Source: Epiperipatus broadwayi
Lineage: Eukaryota > Onychophora > Udeonychophora > Euonychophora > Peripatidae
Direction: 5' to 3'
NCBI GenBank assembly: GCA_028023455.1
Contig: JAQFVV010006305.1
Coordinates: 4,147,001-4,211,000, forward strand
Length of the DNA stretch: 64,000 nt
The notes under the pieces were generated by a model that was not told the origin of the DNA, did no database searches, and saw only the letters and a program-made list of their open reading frames with translations. Each line of letters begins with the position of its first letter. Positions within the stretch are counted from its first letter, which is position 1. The translations under genes and the position numbers were made by a program. Positions 1 through 15,650 of this stretch are shown in pieces.

Positions 1-970
1 ATGTGGTAAAGCTATGATACTTAGTATACAAACTTGGCAGTTTGTGTGCTCACTAGGCTCCAAAGTCATTTCTGGCTTGTTTGTTATTTCAATTGTTGTA
101 GGTAGTCAAATGTTTTCAGCCAAAAAAGTTTTCTTATTAATTACAGTCACATATCATCAATAAATTTATATTTTCAATAAATCTGTTTTGTGTCACTGTG
201 ATGAATTTGTAAGGCAATCAATTCCAAATTTTTTTTTTTTTTTTTTTTTTAGTGTTGTTCATTTTGTTTTTCTTTAAAGCTTTAATTTAATATTACAACC
301 AGACTGTCAGTATTGAAGGTTAGGGAGGTGGAGTAAAAACCCGTCTTTCATTCTTTATTGTAAACAAAAATTAAGTGACCTTTTTTGGGGGTAACTACTG
401 TAATAAGAAGATAAACAAAAAGAAAAGGTGAAAGGAGGAAAATCAAAAAGCCCAGTCTGATTAATTACTGGACAAAAAAATGTTTGTTTTTTAGAGTACA
501 TTTGTTAAAGTATTATTTTTAAAAAAAAAGAAAGAAAGAAAGCCGACTCCGCTTAATTACTATAAAATAAATTACACTTTTTGGAACACATTACCTGTAC
601 ATTGTAAGGTTATTATCAAAAAAGATGTATTATTAAAAAGAACCCCTCCCCCTCTTTTTGTAAAAAAGAAAAATGAAAAAAAAAGTAGCTTTTTTATAAA
701 CATGTAATCTAATTACAAAAAAAAAATCCACCATGTAAGATAATTAAAAAAATAACTACCAAAAAAAAAAAAAAAAAAAACAAAAACACCACTTTTTTAA
801 ACAAACTTAAAAAAAAATAAGAATAAGGTATTTTAAAAAAAAAAATAAAGGCATATTATTTAAAAAACACTGCTTTTTTATAAAAAAAAAAAAAAAGTGC
901 TTTAAAAAAAAAATAATAACATACATTTTTTTTATTAAAATAAATTAAAATTTATTAGATACAATTGAAC
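1..970. other. Possible polyadenylation region followed by A/T homopolymer-rich DNA
   Basis: Two AATAAA-type signals lie near 158-182 and are followed by a GT-rich stretch (about 185-215). That pattern is compatible with the 3' end of a + strand transcript, but there is no coding sequence here to confirm it. A run of about 19 T lies at 231-250. From about 470 to 950 the DNA is dominated by poly(A) runs and a short GAAA repeat. No ORF resembling a protein was seen. Confidence 0.3.
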
Positions 971-1148
971 ATGTTTATCTATACATAGCTATATTCTTTT
1001 TACACTGTTGCAAGGCATTCAGTCTGTAGAGCTTGCTGTGGTCTGAGATTGGGGCCATTGCCCTTCTTCACTCTTCCGGCAGGGTGACCTGAGCCCAGGT
1101 TTCATGAAAAAGCCAGTCCAGAGCCAACAATCTATCTCTATTCCTGAG

Positions 1149-1905
1149 CTACTTGAGTAATTTGATATAGATGTTGCAGACACCATGATTAGCATTTTCA
1201 AATATACACTTGCATCTGGATAGCCAGATTGCAAAGGTTAGAATAATGGTGATTCTAATATTTAAGAATATGCCACTCTTTATAGCCTTTTGAATGACTA
1301 AAACTTCTCTAATGTCGAGCGATATATTTTCATTAATAAAGGATCTGATCGGCTTGAGAAAAGAGCATAAATACAGGAGGTGATAAACTGTCTCATCTGC
1401 TGTGGCACATAGTTGGCATTGAGGGTTGATCTTGCTAAACCCTCTTTTCCACACCAGAAAATAATTTGTTAGCAGGGAGGATAGGTTGATCTTTAGCAAA
1501 AAGTCAATGTATTTTGGTTCTAAGAACCAATGTTTCGATTTTGCTATGAGTTGTTTATTGTTTAACCCTAGATCATTCTGTACAATTGTTTGATTGGTGT
1601 ATATAAGTTTGTATGTTTGCCAATACATCTTTTTTTCCTCCATTGTATGGTGTGTTATGTTTGCTGCATTTCTGACATAAGTCCATATATCTGTCATGCA
1701 TTTGCTGGTGAGCGGAGGTGTACCCATGGGTCTACTGTCAGCATGAGGTTTAGATTTGTTTGTTCAAGGCTGGCCACAGGCAGCACTCCCAGAGCCTTTT
1801 GAAAGTACAGGATGGACACTGAGTGCAAGCCAAGCCCATTTGATTCTTTGGTAATTTGAGCTTTAGCCAGGCTTATGGCCATGACTTTGCCATTCCAAAG
1901 CAGCC
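1149..1905 (-). pseudogene. C-terminal fragment of L1/Tx1-like LINE ORF2 (post-RT region and zf-RVT zinc knuckle)
   Basis: This is the tail of a non-LTR retrotransposon polymerase. The upstream part, read from about 1905 to 1694, contains a WNGK stretch and a GLGLHS block, typical of the region between the reverse transcriptase and the C-terminus in L1/Tx1 proteins. A frameshift near 1710 moves the reading into a 192-residue frame (1727 to 1149). That frame carries a zinc knuckle C-x2-C-x8-H-x4-C at residues 104, 107, 116 and 121, the pattern of the zf-RVT domain. It ends at a stop at 1149. The endonuclease and RT catalytic domains are absent, so this is a 5'-truncated or internally deleted, inactive copy. 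The family call rests on the knuckle and its flanking pattern; the exact clade (L1 or Tx1) is uncertain. Confidence 0.7.
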
Positions 1906-2420
1906 TAAAGCATAATGAGTTTATTGATTATTCAAATGTTTTGGTGGGTTAAAAAAATAACTTACATTTTTTTTCTTTTTTTAAAAAAAAAAAAGCCATA
2001 TTAAAAAATAATATAAATTGTTTTAAGAATCAACAGGCCTGGGAATGTTATATCGCTATGTTTCTGCACATAAACAGTGCCTCCAAGTGATGATGTACAG
2101 TGGTTATTTAATATTCAAATATGTTTAAAAATACATATATACAAGCAACAAAGATTACAAATTATAAAATTATTATATAAAAGCCTTTTTCGGCAAATTA
2201 TATACTTGAAGTGCAACATAAAAAAAGAATTGGTTTTAATTCTGATTCTTTTTCTGTATAGTGGTTATTTAACAAGTACTTAAATCTCTTTCTATTAAAA
2301 CCTTATTACTAATTTATAAATCTTTCTATCAAAGTATTTTATCTTATGCATTTACAATATGGGGAGGGTCCAGTAGAGATAATGCTATTTCCACTTCCTA
2401 GATAAAAAAATATTAGTTAG
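1906..2420. other. AT-rich spacer
   Basis: No coding or structured signal was recognised between the LINE fragment and the GC-richer patch. The short ORFs here are typical of random AT-rich DNA. Confidence 0.5.
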
Positions 2421-2424
2421 TTGG

Positions 2425-3000
2425 GGGTGGGGCGGGGGTTCTCGGTTTTGGGGGCCCCTCTATGATTTTTCTGGTTTCGTGTCGTTGGTTCTTAGTCGTA
2501 ATTTCTGGTTCTTGGGGTGGGTTTGTTTTTTTTTTGGTTTCTGGGGGTCGTTTTTTGTTTTTTGGTGGGCTTTTCCTGGGTCTTCAAAACAGTGTAAAAA
2601 GGACTTCATCTTTCGTTTAGATTCTTTTCTATGGGAAGGAAAAAAAATTGCAGGAGGTTCATTTGTTTGAAGCCTTCCGGGATGTTGGAAACTGTATATG
2701 GGGCTCTGGATTTGCCGAAAGCGAAGTCGTTTGTGGGGGGGCTGGGTTTGTTTCTCTGTGCGGCGGTGGGGTTCGCGTCTCCTGGGTGTGCTTTTCCTCG
2801 TCTTCTGACTCGAGCTCTTCTTTCCTATCACCTGCTTTACACCTGGAGGTGTGCTTAGGCCGCGGAGGGGTTTTGTTTCTTATGACTTCTTTCTGGCCGT
2901 TCGACTTTTTTTCCTCCTCCTTATTAGGCTCTTTTATTCTTTATGTAAATCTTTGTACCCCTTTATTTCTAAATGCTCTGTAATATATACGTTTCTTTAA
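2425..3000 (-). pseudogene. GC-rich island with basic, low-complexity ORFs; possible LINE ORF1/gag remnant
   Basis: Base composition changes sharply: on the + strand the patch is G/T-rich, so the - strand is C/A-rich. On the - strand several overlapping frames encode hydrophilic, Lys/Arg/Pro/Glu-rich peptides; one 123-residue ORF spans 2460-2831. Such composition occurs in the disordered ends of retrotransposon ORF1 proteins. The patch lies just upstream, in the same orientation, of the ORF2 fragment at 1149-1905, so both could derive from one internally deleted LINE. No CCHC knuckle or RRM-like motif is visible. The family link is inference, and a simple-sequence origin is possible. Confidence 0.3.
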
Positions 3001-6000
3001 ATCTCTAGTCTTTACTTTTCTTTTTACCTGGCGGTCGTTTATTTATGTAGTGGTTTTTTTTAATGTCGAAAAAATTATTAATATCTTCAATACTCTTATT
3101 CATTTTAAATAATATAAATTATTCAAATACTCCATTAGAACAAATTGATAAGTTCTATTATCATAGTGAAAGAAAATATTAAGTTTACATTTTTACATTT
3201 GATAATAAATTATTTAATTTTTCTATGCACTCTATCTAGTTATAAGTATTATATATATTCAATAATGTTAAATGATTTTCTTGTTCCCTATATTTATTTA
3301 TGAAATATAATCTTTAATGTTTATTGAAAAGGGTGATAAAGGGTTAAATGTATTTTAATTCACTTTTGTTATTTTATATTAATATTCAGGAAGGGAGATA
3401 TTAAGCATAGTTAACATAGTTTCAATACTTTCAAATATTTTTTAAATCGTTTGTTTAATTAATTTAATCTCTAAGATTCTAATGGGTTTTATTTTAAGAT
3501 GCTAATTTAATTTGTAATTTTTTAGTTTGTATTCTCTTATTTAAATTTTTCAGGAAAAATATTTTCCGATTCATTATCAAAGGGCGTAGATAAAGTAAGT
3601 ATATACAGGATATCTTTAAATTTATTTGTTATTTAAATTTTTTTCGTAAAAGTATAATTGTGATAAGTGATTTAAATTAAATGAAAATTCTAAATATGTT
3701 TAATTAAATAATTTTAAATAAAGATTAAATTATTTAAAATATTTTGTCTTCATGAATAGATTTAATTGAAGATAAATTCATATTCTAATAAAATTAAAAA
3801 TATTTCTCTAAATAAATATTATATATATTTCTTGTTGGGGGATAGATAAATTAATATTGTAATTTCATTGGATATGATATGGTATTGATTATATTTATAA
3901 ATTTTAAAGACTAGAGTAATAATGTATTTATATTTTATTGAAAAAAAAATTATTATTATATTAAATATTTTTAATACTTGTTTCTAGTTCATCATTCTTT
4001 TGATAATTATTTAAATGTTAATATGTTCTGTGTTGGAAGAAATAATATGATTGATTTATAAGATATTCAAAATATAAATTTTAGATATGAGTGTCTAGGA
4101 ATCTCTAGTCCTCAAGTTGAGTTCTTGCATAGATTGGTCGATTTTGTATTGAGTGTTAAGTTGGGTTTAATTAGTTTTGTAGTAGTTGAATGATTTGATG
4201 GGTGGTGGTGGAGACAGATACAATGAAAAATTGTTTCTTAAATATGATATTATTCAATACATCAACTTTATTTATATAGAATAATACTAAGGACATACAA
4301 TAATTATGTTAGGATGCATTAATTTTCTCACCTCTAATATGGTCATATTTTTTTCTCATAATGCACAAATGAATATACCACATTTATGTAAATATCACAA
4401 TTGAATTTAAAAACTATATCCTAGATGTTATTTATTAATTATACAGCAAATTATTTGGAATTAATAATATCATGGTTACCTATCTCTAGTTTTAAAAAAA
4501 CACCTAAAGAATTTAATTTTAACAAAAAACTGGTGATATATTATTAACAGTTTAATTTTTGTTGTTATTAATTCTGATGTAATTATTAATTATTTTGAAT
4601 ATTATCCATGTAACTTTATTACATAGTTATTTTTCTGTAGAGTTTATCACATTCCACACAGAACCCTTAATGTCAAGAAAGCTGTAATAATTTGACAAAC
4701 ATTTAATTAAAAACAATTTTTGTATTATTTCCAAATAAATTTTATATTAGAGACTCTTTCTTATTTAATATATGGTAATTTACATTATTTCAAAATATCA
4801 ACAATATTATTATTCATTTCAAAACTCTACTTGAAACACTTATATAAAGTTGTAATAATTACATTTGTTATGAGCATACTCATTACATAATTTTTTGTTT
4901 AAGTTTTAAAATGTATATGCACACATATCCTATTAAGGTTCAGAATCATCCTTTATGTTGTCTCAATATATATATATAAGAATATTTATGTGTTTGTTAA
5001 AAATACGGGTTGGAAATGTATAAATGAGTACTACTACTATTTATAATACCCCCCCCCCCCTACGACAAGTATTTTATTGGTATGTTAATAAGCATATTCT
5101 CTCACTTTTTTATATAATCTATTAATAAAAAATGATTTGTGTTAAAATGGATTTTTGAAAAATAGAATTTTTGACGCTATCTTAAATTTATGATTATTAA
5201 ATTTAGAAATAAGATTCCTGTAAGAAAACATTTAAAAATAAAACAGATGATTTTATTAAGTATTTTAATGTGTTTATTATAATTTGATGACTGTTGAAAA
5301 GAAATAATTACATTTAAAAATTTAAAAAAATAAGAATGGTGTAAAAATTTTAACATTTCTGTATTTTCATTCAATTATAAAAATTGAATTTTTTGTTAAA
5401 AAATAATTTTCTAATGAAAAATGAAAATTGCAAATAATATTATCCCTGCAATATAAAAATATAAAGCTGTTTATGTTAATTTGATTAACTACAAACATTG
5501 CACAGAAAACTTCCATAAAATGAAAACATATCACAATAAATTATATACCACAGACATATATCTATTAAATATATTCAACAATTTTCTATAAGTTATTTTT
5601 AAAATTCAACCAATGATTTTATCAAACAAAATTGTATTTTTTTTTTTTAAATACAAACTAATATTAACAAGAAATTTACAATGAAAGAAAATATATGCTT
5701 CTAAGTTCTGTGTCTAAAGATAGTTTGAATACTTAAGCAGAATTATACAATTAAAAGATATTTATGATGATTATTAATAATTATTATTTATTACTTATAT
5801 TTTTACCACAAGTTATTTTAACATTTTAATATTTAGATTTATTTCATAAACTTCAATTTACACACACACAAACAACACATAAATATAACATAAATAACAA
5901 ACATCTTGATGAGATAAAATATTAGTTAATTCAAACATAGAATATATAATAATAATTAAACAAAAACAATCAAATAATTTATTGTGTGGTGTTCTTAAAG

Positions 6001-7088
6001 ATAGGAAGCACTGGAATTAACAGAATTGAGTATGATCCATGGACTTTACTTCCAAAATCGATCACTGCATCTAATCAAGCCGGGCACTAATTAAATATAT
6101 GTGAATTAAAAATCTAAGATCATTTAAATGTCAAATAAATAAACTAAAATAAACAAACATTATACATGTTCAAAAATACATAAGCATTACTTATAATTTG
6201 AGCTGCCTCAATTCAAATCATTCTTCATTTTAATTATTTTTAAGTCAGTCAACATAGCATAATAAATATTTTAATAAACTATAATTCCAGTAATGCATGC
6301 ACTAATATCTGGGAAGAAATATGTAAAAGATCAGAAATATATGGGTAAATATTTATTAGGCATTACATTAGGCAATTCTTCATGTCTATCTTTGCATCAC
6401 TTCAATTACATCATAGAAAGGCAGACCAAACACTCAATGTGTTCATTATTCAATCATTTTAGATATATGTGAACATAGTGGACTAAAAATCATTCTTATG
6501 CCTTATAACTAATTAGATACCATGAACTAATAAAATTCCAGAACAGTTTTGGCTGATTAAAGGTAAATTTGAACTTCATATTAACTTGGAGGATGATTAA
6601 AAAAAAACCATCTCTCCTAGTTAAACAATAGCAACCATTATGTGTTAAAATCCTTTTTCTTTTTATACCCAATCCTTATATTTTCTGATGGATTATCTAT
6701 CTTCACTTTTTTTACTTAATACTAAAATTTGAAAATTCAAAAACAACTTCATTTTTGAATCATAACAAAAAAATACTTCAATCCCTTATATTTTATAAAT
6801 AGATATAATTACCTTTACATAATACAGAAAAAAAAAAGCAAAATATATTTTAAAAATAGATATCCAGGACTAGAGATTTTAATTTATTTCAGGTTATTTC
6901 TCTAATCCTGTAATGTTATTCAAAGTGCACAAATCTTTAATTAATTTAACTTTTATTTAAATAGCTTCCTATCGTTCCATTTTTAAGTAACACAACAATG
7001 CTTCAATTTCCTTTTTAAATTTTACTGTATTCAATTGATTTCATTTTGCTTTATGAGTTATAAATAAAGCTTGCAACAGTGATGTTAC
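3001..7088. other. AT-rich non-coding DNA, no gene recognised
   Basis: Roughly 4 kb of AT-rich sequence without a defensible ORF or repeat boundary. The only distinctive feature is a C12 tract at 5049-5060, which is G12 on the - strand. Confidence 0.5.
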
Positions 7089-7110
7089 AATATATATATA
7101 TATGGATATA

Positions 7111-7111
<1 letters not shown>

Positions 7112-7175
<64 letters not shown>
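7112..7175. repeat. (TA)n microsatellite
   Basis: Uninterrupted TA dinucleotide array, preceded by a shorter TA tract at about 7090-7103. Confidence 0.95.
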
Positions 7176-7177
<2 letters not shown>

Positions 7178-8373
7178 GTCAACAACAAGTTTAATGACAA
7201 AACTGTTCTAATGTCTTACAATATTATAGAATATCTTACCTTAATTTATTCTATATAATATAATACACAGTAAATATATTCACTCAGTATTTAATACGTG
7301 CAGTGAAATTAATGATTTTCACTTTTCCATAAAAACATAAATTTATCTATCTGTTTATTTTATTTCCCAGAAAACAAATAGCTTTAAATTTATTTGATAA
7401 AAATATTACAAAGAATTTGATATTATTGTAATAAAAAAAAATCTCCACTTATATTTAAAAATTCTTTTAGAAATTCATGCAAATTGTCCAGGGAATTTTT
7501 GTATATCTTTCATTCTACAAAAATATCAATAAAGATCAATACTTTTCTCTTATTCTACAAAAATATAATCAATAAAAATCAATACTTTTATCCCTAAATA
7601 TAAGCAAAGTTCATTTTAAAAATTTACTAAATGTTGATTAGATCATTTCAAAGAACAATTAACCTAACATATAAAATTTGATTTTTTTTTGTACTATAAT
7701 TTTTTTTTTAATATTAAGATAATTTCTCCATTTCACTTATGCAAAAGTCTATTTATAAATATATGATCTTCTAAGTTTCTGACCTTATCCACCTGAATTT
7801 TAACCGAATAAAATTAACCTTATTTTGCCTGACATATGCTAAATAAAATCTATTTATAATAATTTATGTAAATATCTTATAGACTATAAAATGTTTTTTT
7901 TTCTTTTTTCAAATAATTAAAAGATAGATTGTTGTACTAATTATCTCATGTTCAGCCTTGACTTGAGGGAATTTATGTAGGTGGGCAAAAGTTTTTTATT
8001 TTTTATCACTACATAATAAATTCAATGTTTCAATAAATTGTTTTTAGTCTTTTAGAATTGAAAAAGACATTTAATACATTGAAAATAACTTTAAAGAATT
8101 GTATTATTCATTTTCATAAAACAAAAATACCTATTTAATGTGAGAATGATATTAGTCAATATAATTAGTATTTACTAAGAGAAATAAAATTATTTATCTT
8201 TGATAAAAAAATTTTTTCTTAACAAATTAATCCAAATTATAACAGAATTTCATTGTTTTCAATAATTATGCAAGGCTTATAAATATAGATAATATAATAA
8301 AATTTACAGTTTGGTTATATTTACTGAGTTAATTATACTATATTTTATTGTGGATCAAATTAACATTATAAGG

Positions 8374-10050
<1,677 letters not shown>

Positions 10051-10054
10051 TACA

Positions 10055-10195
10055 GTACCTGCTTTTGTACCCTTTTCAAAGTTAAGCATCTATATTAACA
10101 TTAAACAATTATTGTAAATAAAACACTATCTAATGCTATAATTGGTTAACATTAAAATAGATTAGCATTTGAAAAGGGCACAAAAGCATATAAAA
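10055..10195. mobile_element. Short inverted-repeat element (MITE-like or hairpin)
   Basis: Imperfect inverted arms of about 50 bp meet around an AT-rich centre. The left arm contains GCTTTTGTACCCTTTTCAAA (from 10061) and the right arm contains its near-complement, which reads TTTGAAAAGGGCACAAAAGC (about 10168-10187). A related single arm appears near 21700-21760, so the unit is repeated. No target duplication could be defined. The class is unknown. Confidence 0.45.
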
Positions 10196-10230
10196 ATTTT
10201 TTTTATGTACAATTATTATTAATATATATA

Positions 10231-10700
10231 AGTAAATAACTCCGATTATATGTAACTGAACAGGAAGTAAACAAAACTTCCAATGAGTTACATCATGCTT
10301 GCAACCCAATCATAACCATCTATCAGCCCAGTAGTCAGACAAATCCCTCAGGCTGTGGATACACTAAAAACATACATTTTGTCAAGCAATTATTATAGCA
10401 CGTGTGACATTTTTTCAAATATATATATATATATATATAATTTTTATAGAAACTCTAAACATAATTTTTTATATAACATTTTTTTTTATTAATTACAATG
10501 CTATCACAGATTATTAAAACATATGATCAAAGACCTGTGAAAAAGATAAATGATCCTCAAAATGGACATTTTATGCTGAACCAGCACTCATCAGTTGGCT
10601 CAGATCCCAATCTCTTACACATATCTTCATCATTTGTTCAGTATATATCTAGATAGCAAATTACTGTAGCTTAATTGACAGGTTTCAAATTTTCTGTAGT
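10231..10700 (-). repeat. Diverged copy of the hammerhead short-repeat family; first unit of a 460-bp direct duplication
   Basis: This ~460-bp block is repeated in the same orientation at 11042-11490. Both share a left part (10231-10400) of unknown nature and a right part with the hammerhead segment. In the right part the - strand reads hammerhead, then a spacer resembling that of better copies. The tRNA-like region is truncated at about 10490. A (TA)n tract (10419-10438) interrupts the copy. The degree of divergence suggests an old insertion. Confidence 0.55.
10555..10600 (-). ncRNA. Degenerate hammerhead ribozyme motif
   Basis: On the - strand the core CUGAUGA is intact and stem II is GUGCU/AGCAU (one G-U pair). 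The second core strand reads AAAA instead of GAAA, so G12 is lost. The stem I and stem III partners are partly eroded (CCAA against UUUUG). Cleavage activity is not expected. The motif is recognised by comparison with the other copies. Confidence 0.55.
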
Positions 10701-11041
10701 ACAATATTAATATAAATCATTCTAATGAAAATATATTAATAACTGTACTAATTATTTATCAACCTAGACATTACCACTAGCTCAAATGATTTTTTTTAAA
10801 GTCTTATTTAATGGATAATGTATCTACAGTTACATAGATGTATCAACACCTGATTTCTTTGCCCATGTTGACAGTGCTGATAAGTTTCACACTTTTCACA
10901 CAAAGTATGGGCAATATTCACTTTTATTACCTTGCAGACAGGTGTACAATCATTGTAATATATTCATAGAATCAAAGCAGAGTTTTAGTTTCAGCAACCT
11001 TTAAATATGATATGAAAGTTCAGTTATAATATATGTAAATA

Positions 11042-11490
11042 AGTAAATAACTCAGATTATATGTAATTGAACAGGAAGTAATTTAAGCTTCCAATGAGTT
11101 ATATCATGTTTGCAACCCAATCACAACCATCCATCAGACCAGAAGTTAGAGCAACTTCTCAGATTATAGATACATTAAAAACATACACATTGTCAAGTAA
11201 TTTATATAGTACATGTGACATTTCAACTTCATATATACATTATTTCTAAAAAAAAACTAAACTTAATTTTGTTTATATATTTTTTTTATTAATTATAATT
11301 CTATCATAGATTACCAAAACATATGATCAAAGACATGTGAAAAAGATAAATGATCCCCAACATGCACACTTCATGCTCAACTAACACTCATCAGTTGATC
11401 CAGATCACAATCTCTTACACATACCTTCATGATTTGTTTAGTATATGTCTACACATCAAATTACTATGGTTTAATTGACAGGTTTCAGAG
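11042..11490 (-). repeat. Second unit of the 460-bp direct duplication, hammerhead short-repeat family
   Basis: Homologous along its length to 10231-10700, offset by about 800-811 bp, and it lacks the (TA)n interruption. The intervening ~340 bp (10700-11041) is not repeated. Either a segmental duplication or two insertions of one composite repeat would explain the pair. Confidence 0.55.
11356..11400 (-). ncRNA. Hammerhead ribozyme motif, partly degenerate
   Basis: On the - strand CUGAUGA is intact. Stem II is GUGUU/AGCAU with wobble pairs, and G12-A13-A14 is present. Stem III is GUG-UG-CAU with a two-nucleotide loop. The nucleotide at the cleavage position is G, which the NUH rule disfavours. 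Stem I is UCAA/UUGG. Confidence 0.55.
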
Positions 11491-14400
11491 TTTAAAACAT
11501 GAATTTGAGTTAATCAAAGAATTTGACACAGAAAAAATGAATATAACTCCATTATCAAAATTAACCAAAGCAAAAACTATTGTTGAAAATAACAGAAGAA
11601 AATAAAAATATGGTTTGTTTTGCATTACATTTTATTTTTTTAATAATTACATGAAACAAATTAAGTTCTTTAAAAAGTCTTTATTATATTTACATTAAAA
11701 TTTAATCAATTCTTTAAAACTAACTTATAAATTCTCAAGCTTAAGACATACCAACTAGGCAATAGAATGATTTGATTAAATAAGAATCCTTGGTCAACAT
11801 CAGTGATAGTTTGCCATTTTTCTGTTATTATATTATTAATATAATTTATATTCTACTATATACATTTTAAAACAACATAAAGACTTTAATAATTCCACAT
11901 CATCAACATGAGTAAAATGTCATAACAATATCACATTTTCTTTTTAGATAATTTTTTTCATTCCCCTCTTTTAAATAATTTTTTGTAAGTTCTTTTTGTT
12001 CATTTCAGATACTATTTTCAAGTGAACTTTTACCGATATTTTTTTAAAAAAAAAAAAAGAAATAGTAATTTGGAAAGAATTTTTAAGTAATCAAATTAAA
12101 TATATTAAAAAATTTACTCTGTTATTAGTTGCTACAATATATAAAAAAATTTAATTGGTATAACAAGCAAACTAAAACACAATATGCACATAATATTAAT
12201 CTATACACTACAGTTTGATAATTGAAATGCTTTCATTAAAACCAATTCTTAAACAAATCAGGTAAATTGCTCAGGAAGACAAATAGTGAAATTTTCAGCC
12301 TGATTTGCTCTACATCTTAAGTAGGCCAGCTCAATAAAAGAATAAATATTTTGAGAGAAAAAACATTTGATAGCTATAAATAGAAATCTTTTCTTTTCTT
12401 GCTACATATATAATGGGCGTATTATAAATTTAAATAAACTAAATTTCTTATTAAATATAATAAATTGAGAAACAAATACACAACCAATTGTTTAAATAAA
12501 AATAAATGATATTTTGATGTTATCTAATATTTAAAACTTTCGTATATGGAACTACATCTTATTGCCCATCAATATATTAAAATTTTGCCACATTTTGTTT
12601 TCTTTTTTTAATTTATTTATATAAAATTTAACAAAATCTAGCAATGTTGCAAACTATCTTCTTCATTGGAATTCAATTATTACTAATCTGAACATAATAA
12701 ATATAATCTTACACTATTAAAAAGCATTTGTGAAACCATATATATATAGAAAATACTGATTTTTATGATTATTGACCAATTGACAGTGTTCTACATGAAA
12801 AAAACTCCAGCTGTTCTTAACATTGGAAAAATCCAATAAACATTTATCACACATGCATATAGTATCTCTAATTTGATAATGTAGATCTACAAAAATATAC
12901 AAAATGCATTCAATTGTTTCTCAGTCTTGGCTATGTTTCAAAATTAAGTTTTATAATTTGGAATTCATTTACATAAAGTAATTATTTTAAATAGAAAATT
13001 ATAAAACAATAAATATAGAGTCAAACATAAGTTCAGGGTTCACTACCTCTCCATCAATAGGGAATTACAAATAGCTGGACAACCCTTTGCTAAAACAAAT
13101 TCTAGTATTTAATTAAAATAATTAATATATTCAAGGATAGTTTGTTTAGTGCTGAATAATAGTTCTAGATATTAATCTACAAAATAGAAAAAAAAAAACT
13201 TTTCTAATAATAAATACCATGATTACAGCCTGTATGCATTTTTCAATATAGAATGTTATAAACATCTTTTTATAATGTAAACAAGTATCAAATCAAAAAT
13301 TCTAAATTTATTTTTTACAAGTCTATCAAATATTTTTATCAATATAAGATTCTCTCTCTCTCTCTCCTTTTTTTTTTAATTTGCAAAAATAAAAATGCCA
13401 AATCTTTATTTGTTTTACCATTTTAAACTAAAGTAAAATCTAAATACTTTTAAATAAAGTGTGAATCTAATAGAATTTTCAATTGCAGCAAATGCATGTT
13501 CTAAATTAAGAAATCATACCAATCTGGTTAAGTCACATGGTAAAAACTTCAGACTGTCAAATTATTTTCAAAAGGAGCAGCAATTTCATTTAGTAATGAA
13601 AGCAACTTAATCAATCCTTTCATTCACAAAATTAATCAATCTAAAGTAATCTTAAGAAATGTCAGTAATGTTGGTTGAATTAAACTTTTCATTTAAAAAA
13701 GTTCTGATAATGACAATAAGAAATAATTAAAAATTGTTACTCTTCAAAATTTTTAAATCTAAAATAAAAATAATAAGGGTTTGTAGGTCAAGAATCACTC
13801 AAACATCATAGTTCCATTATACTGACCATGCTGGATTTTTTCTTTCACTTTGGAGATGAAACTTTAATTTTAAATCTGCTATTATACTAAAACATACAAA
13901 TGGCAATAAAATATGTTCTAAACGTTATTTAATTAATTTTTAATAAGGCCTTGTGAGGTTTAGAGGAATTGTGGGATGACTAACTCAATAATTAAAAATA
14001 GTTGAATCACTGCATATCTTAATAATATAGTAAAAAAAATCTCAATTTATCAATTGCATTGTACTTGTTCTAAAAATATTCAAACATCTCATACATCCTT
14101 TGTAACTAATCATAATGATAATTTACCATATTTTATTTTATTTTTAAATAAAATCTTTCTTAACAAAAAACAAAAAAAATATATACATTTTTCTGATAAT
14201 TATTTACATATAAATTTTAAATTACAGATCTTCATACTTATTTATATATTATTTTATAAGTTTCTTTTTAATTAAATATTTTAATGTTTAATTAATGGAA
14301 TTTTATTCTAATAATACTCTGATTATGCATGAAATAGTTTAAAACAGAAAACATTAAAAAAAACTGATCATATAGATTTTATCCATAAAAAGAAGATAAA

Positions 14401-15540
14401 GTGGCTTCTAAATGGTCCACTATTGGGCATAAACCTTCATAAGAGCCTCTTATAAAAAGCAGCAAAGAAACAGAAGGTAGTAGAAGGTCTTCTAACTACA
14501 GATTGATGACAGAAAAACAGGTGGATATGTTATCATTGACCCAAGAGGCATTAGACATTGATTTATTTCAGAAAATCATTTACAAGAGAAATAAAAATTA
14601 CAAGTAAAAAAAATCATAATTGAAGTTTCAAATAATACTGTCAAGTAAATCAAAAAAATCAAATTCATTTAACTCCTAGAAAATTCTACTTTTAATTTTT
14701 TTTAATACACTAGCAACATATCTTGTTAAGGTTTGTACATAGCAATTGTGGATATTTTTAAAATAAACAACTGGAGATAAAAATGCATGTGTTTAATTTC
14801 TTTTGTTAATGTTGTTACACTTCATTTTTAAGCAGATAATTTATGAATTTGAATATGTACTAGAATATTATTATACAGCACAGTTGATTTTAAAAATGCA
14901 ATCATTTTTGGTCTTCAAAAATTTTTGAAAGAATTTATAATAATAGCTGCCATAACTTCATTTTGTTATCATATTCTCACAATTGTGTATTAAATGATTC
15001 TATTGGTTCTTTATTTTCAAATTTAACCATGAATCCAAGAATTCTTTTAAGACATTACTGAAATTATACAAAAATATTCTAAAAATTAATAATATTATTG
15101 AAGTATAGTATTATAGATATTACAAATAATAATACAAAAGGAACAAAACATTAAAAAAATGTACTTGGACCAGTATTAAAAGAATATACCCTAAAAAGTA
15201 TGAAGCAAACTATAATCATTTTAAATAGTATCCATGCACCAATGCAGATAATGCTGAAATATTTCCATTAACAATATAATATTTATTTAAAAAATGGGGC
15301 ATCAAAAATGTAATCATTTTATTTGCATGAAAGTGAATTTTCAATAGACATAATGTTTATTATAAAAAAATTATATAACAATTTTCTCCTTCCAAAAAAT
15401 AAAATTATTATTATGGAGATATAGGATAGTCAAAAATTTAAAAAAAAGTATTTTTATTTAGATAAAAAAAATTCCAAAACATAGTATAAATAAAAAAGCA
15501 ATAGGGAACCTATTATTATTGACATGTACAATAACAAGTA
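11491..15540. other. AT-rich non-coding DNA
   Basis: Four kilobases with no supported gene. A (TC)n tract lies at about 13351-13367. The patch at 14400-14570 is slightly less AT-rich but has no readable protein in any frame. Short ORFs elsewhere have random composition. Confidence 0.45.
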
Positions 15541-15541
15541 C

Positions 15542-15650
15542 TTGAATGTGAATAGTTTTCTGTAATTTATGCTAATAAATACAAAATGATAAATGTTTGA
15601 ATGTGAATAGTTTTCTGTAATTTATGCTAATAAATACAAAACAACAATGT
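15542..15650. repeat. Tandem duplication, 55-bp unit
   Basis: Two near-identical 55-bp units, starting at 15542 and 15597, share the block TGAATGTGAATAGTTTTCTG. Confidence 0.85.

Noticed and set aside
2479-2983. + strand ORFs rich in Gly, Phe, Trp and Ser in the GC-rich island
   Set aside because: The composition follows from the G/T-biased strand; no domain, and the - strand gives more protein-like hydrophilic frames.
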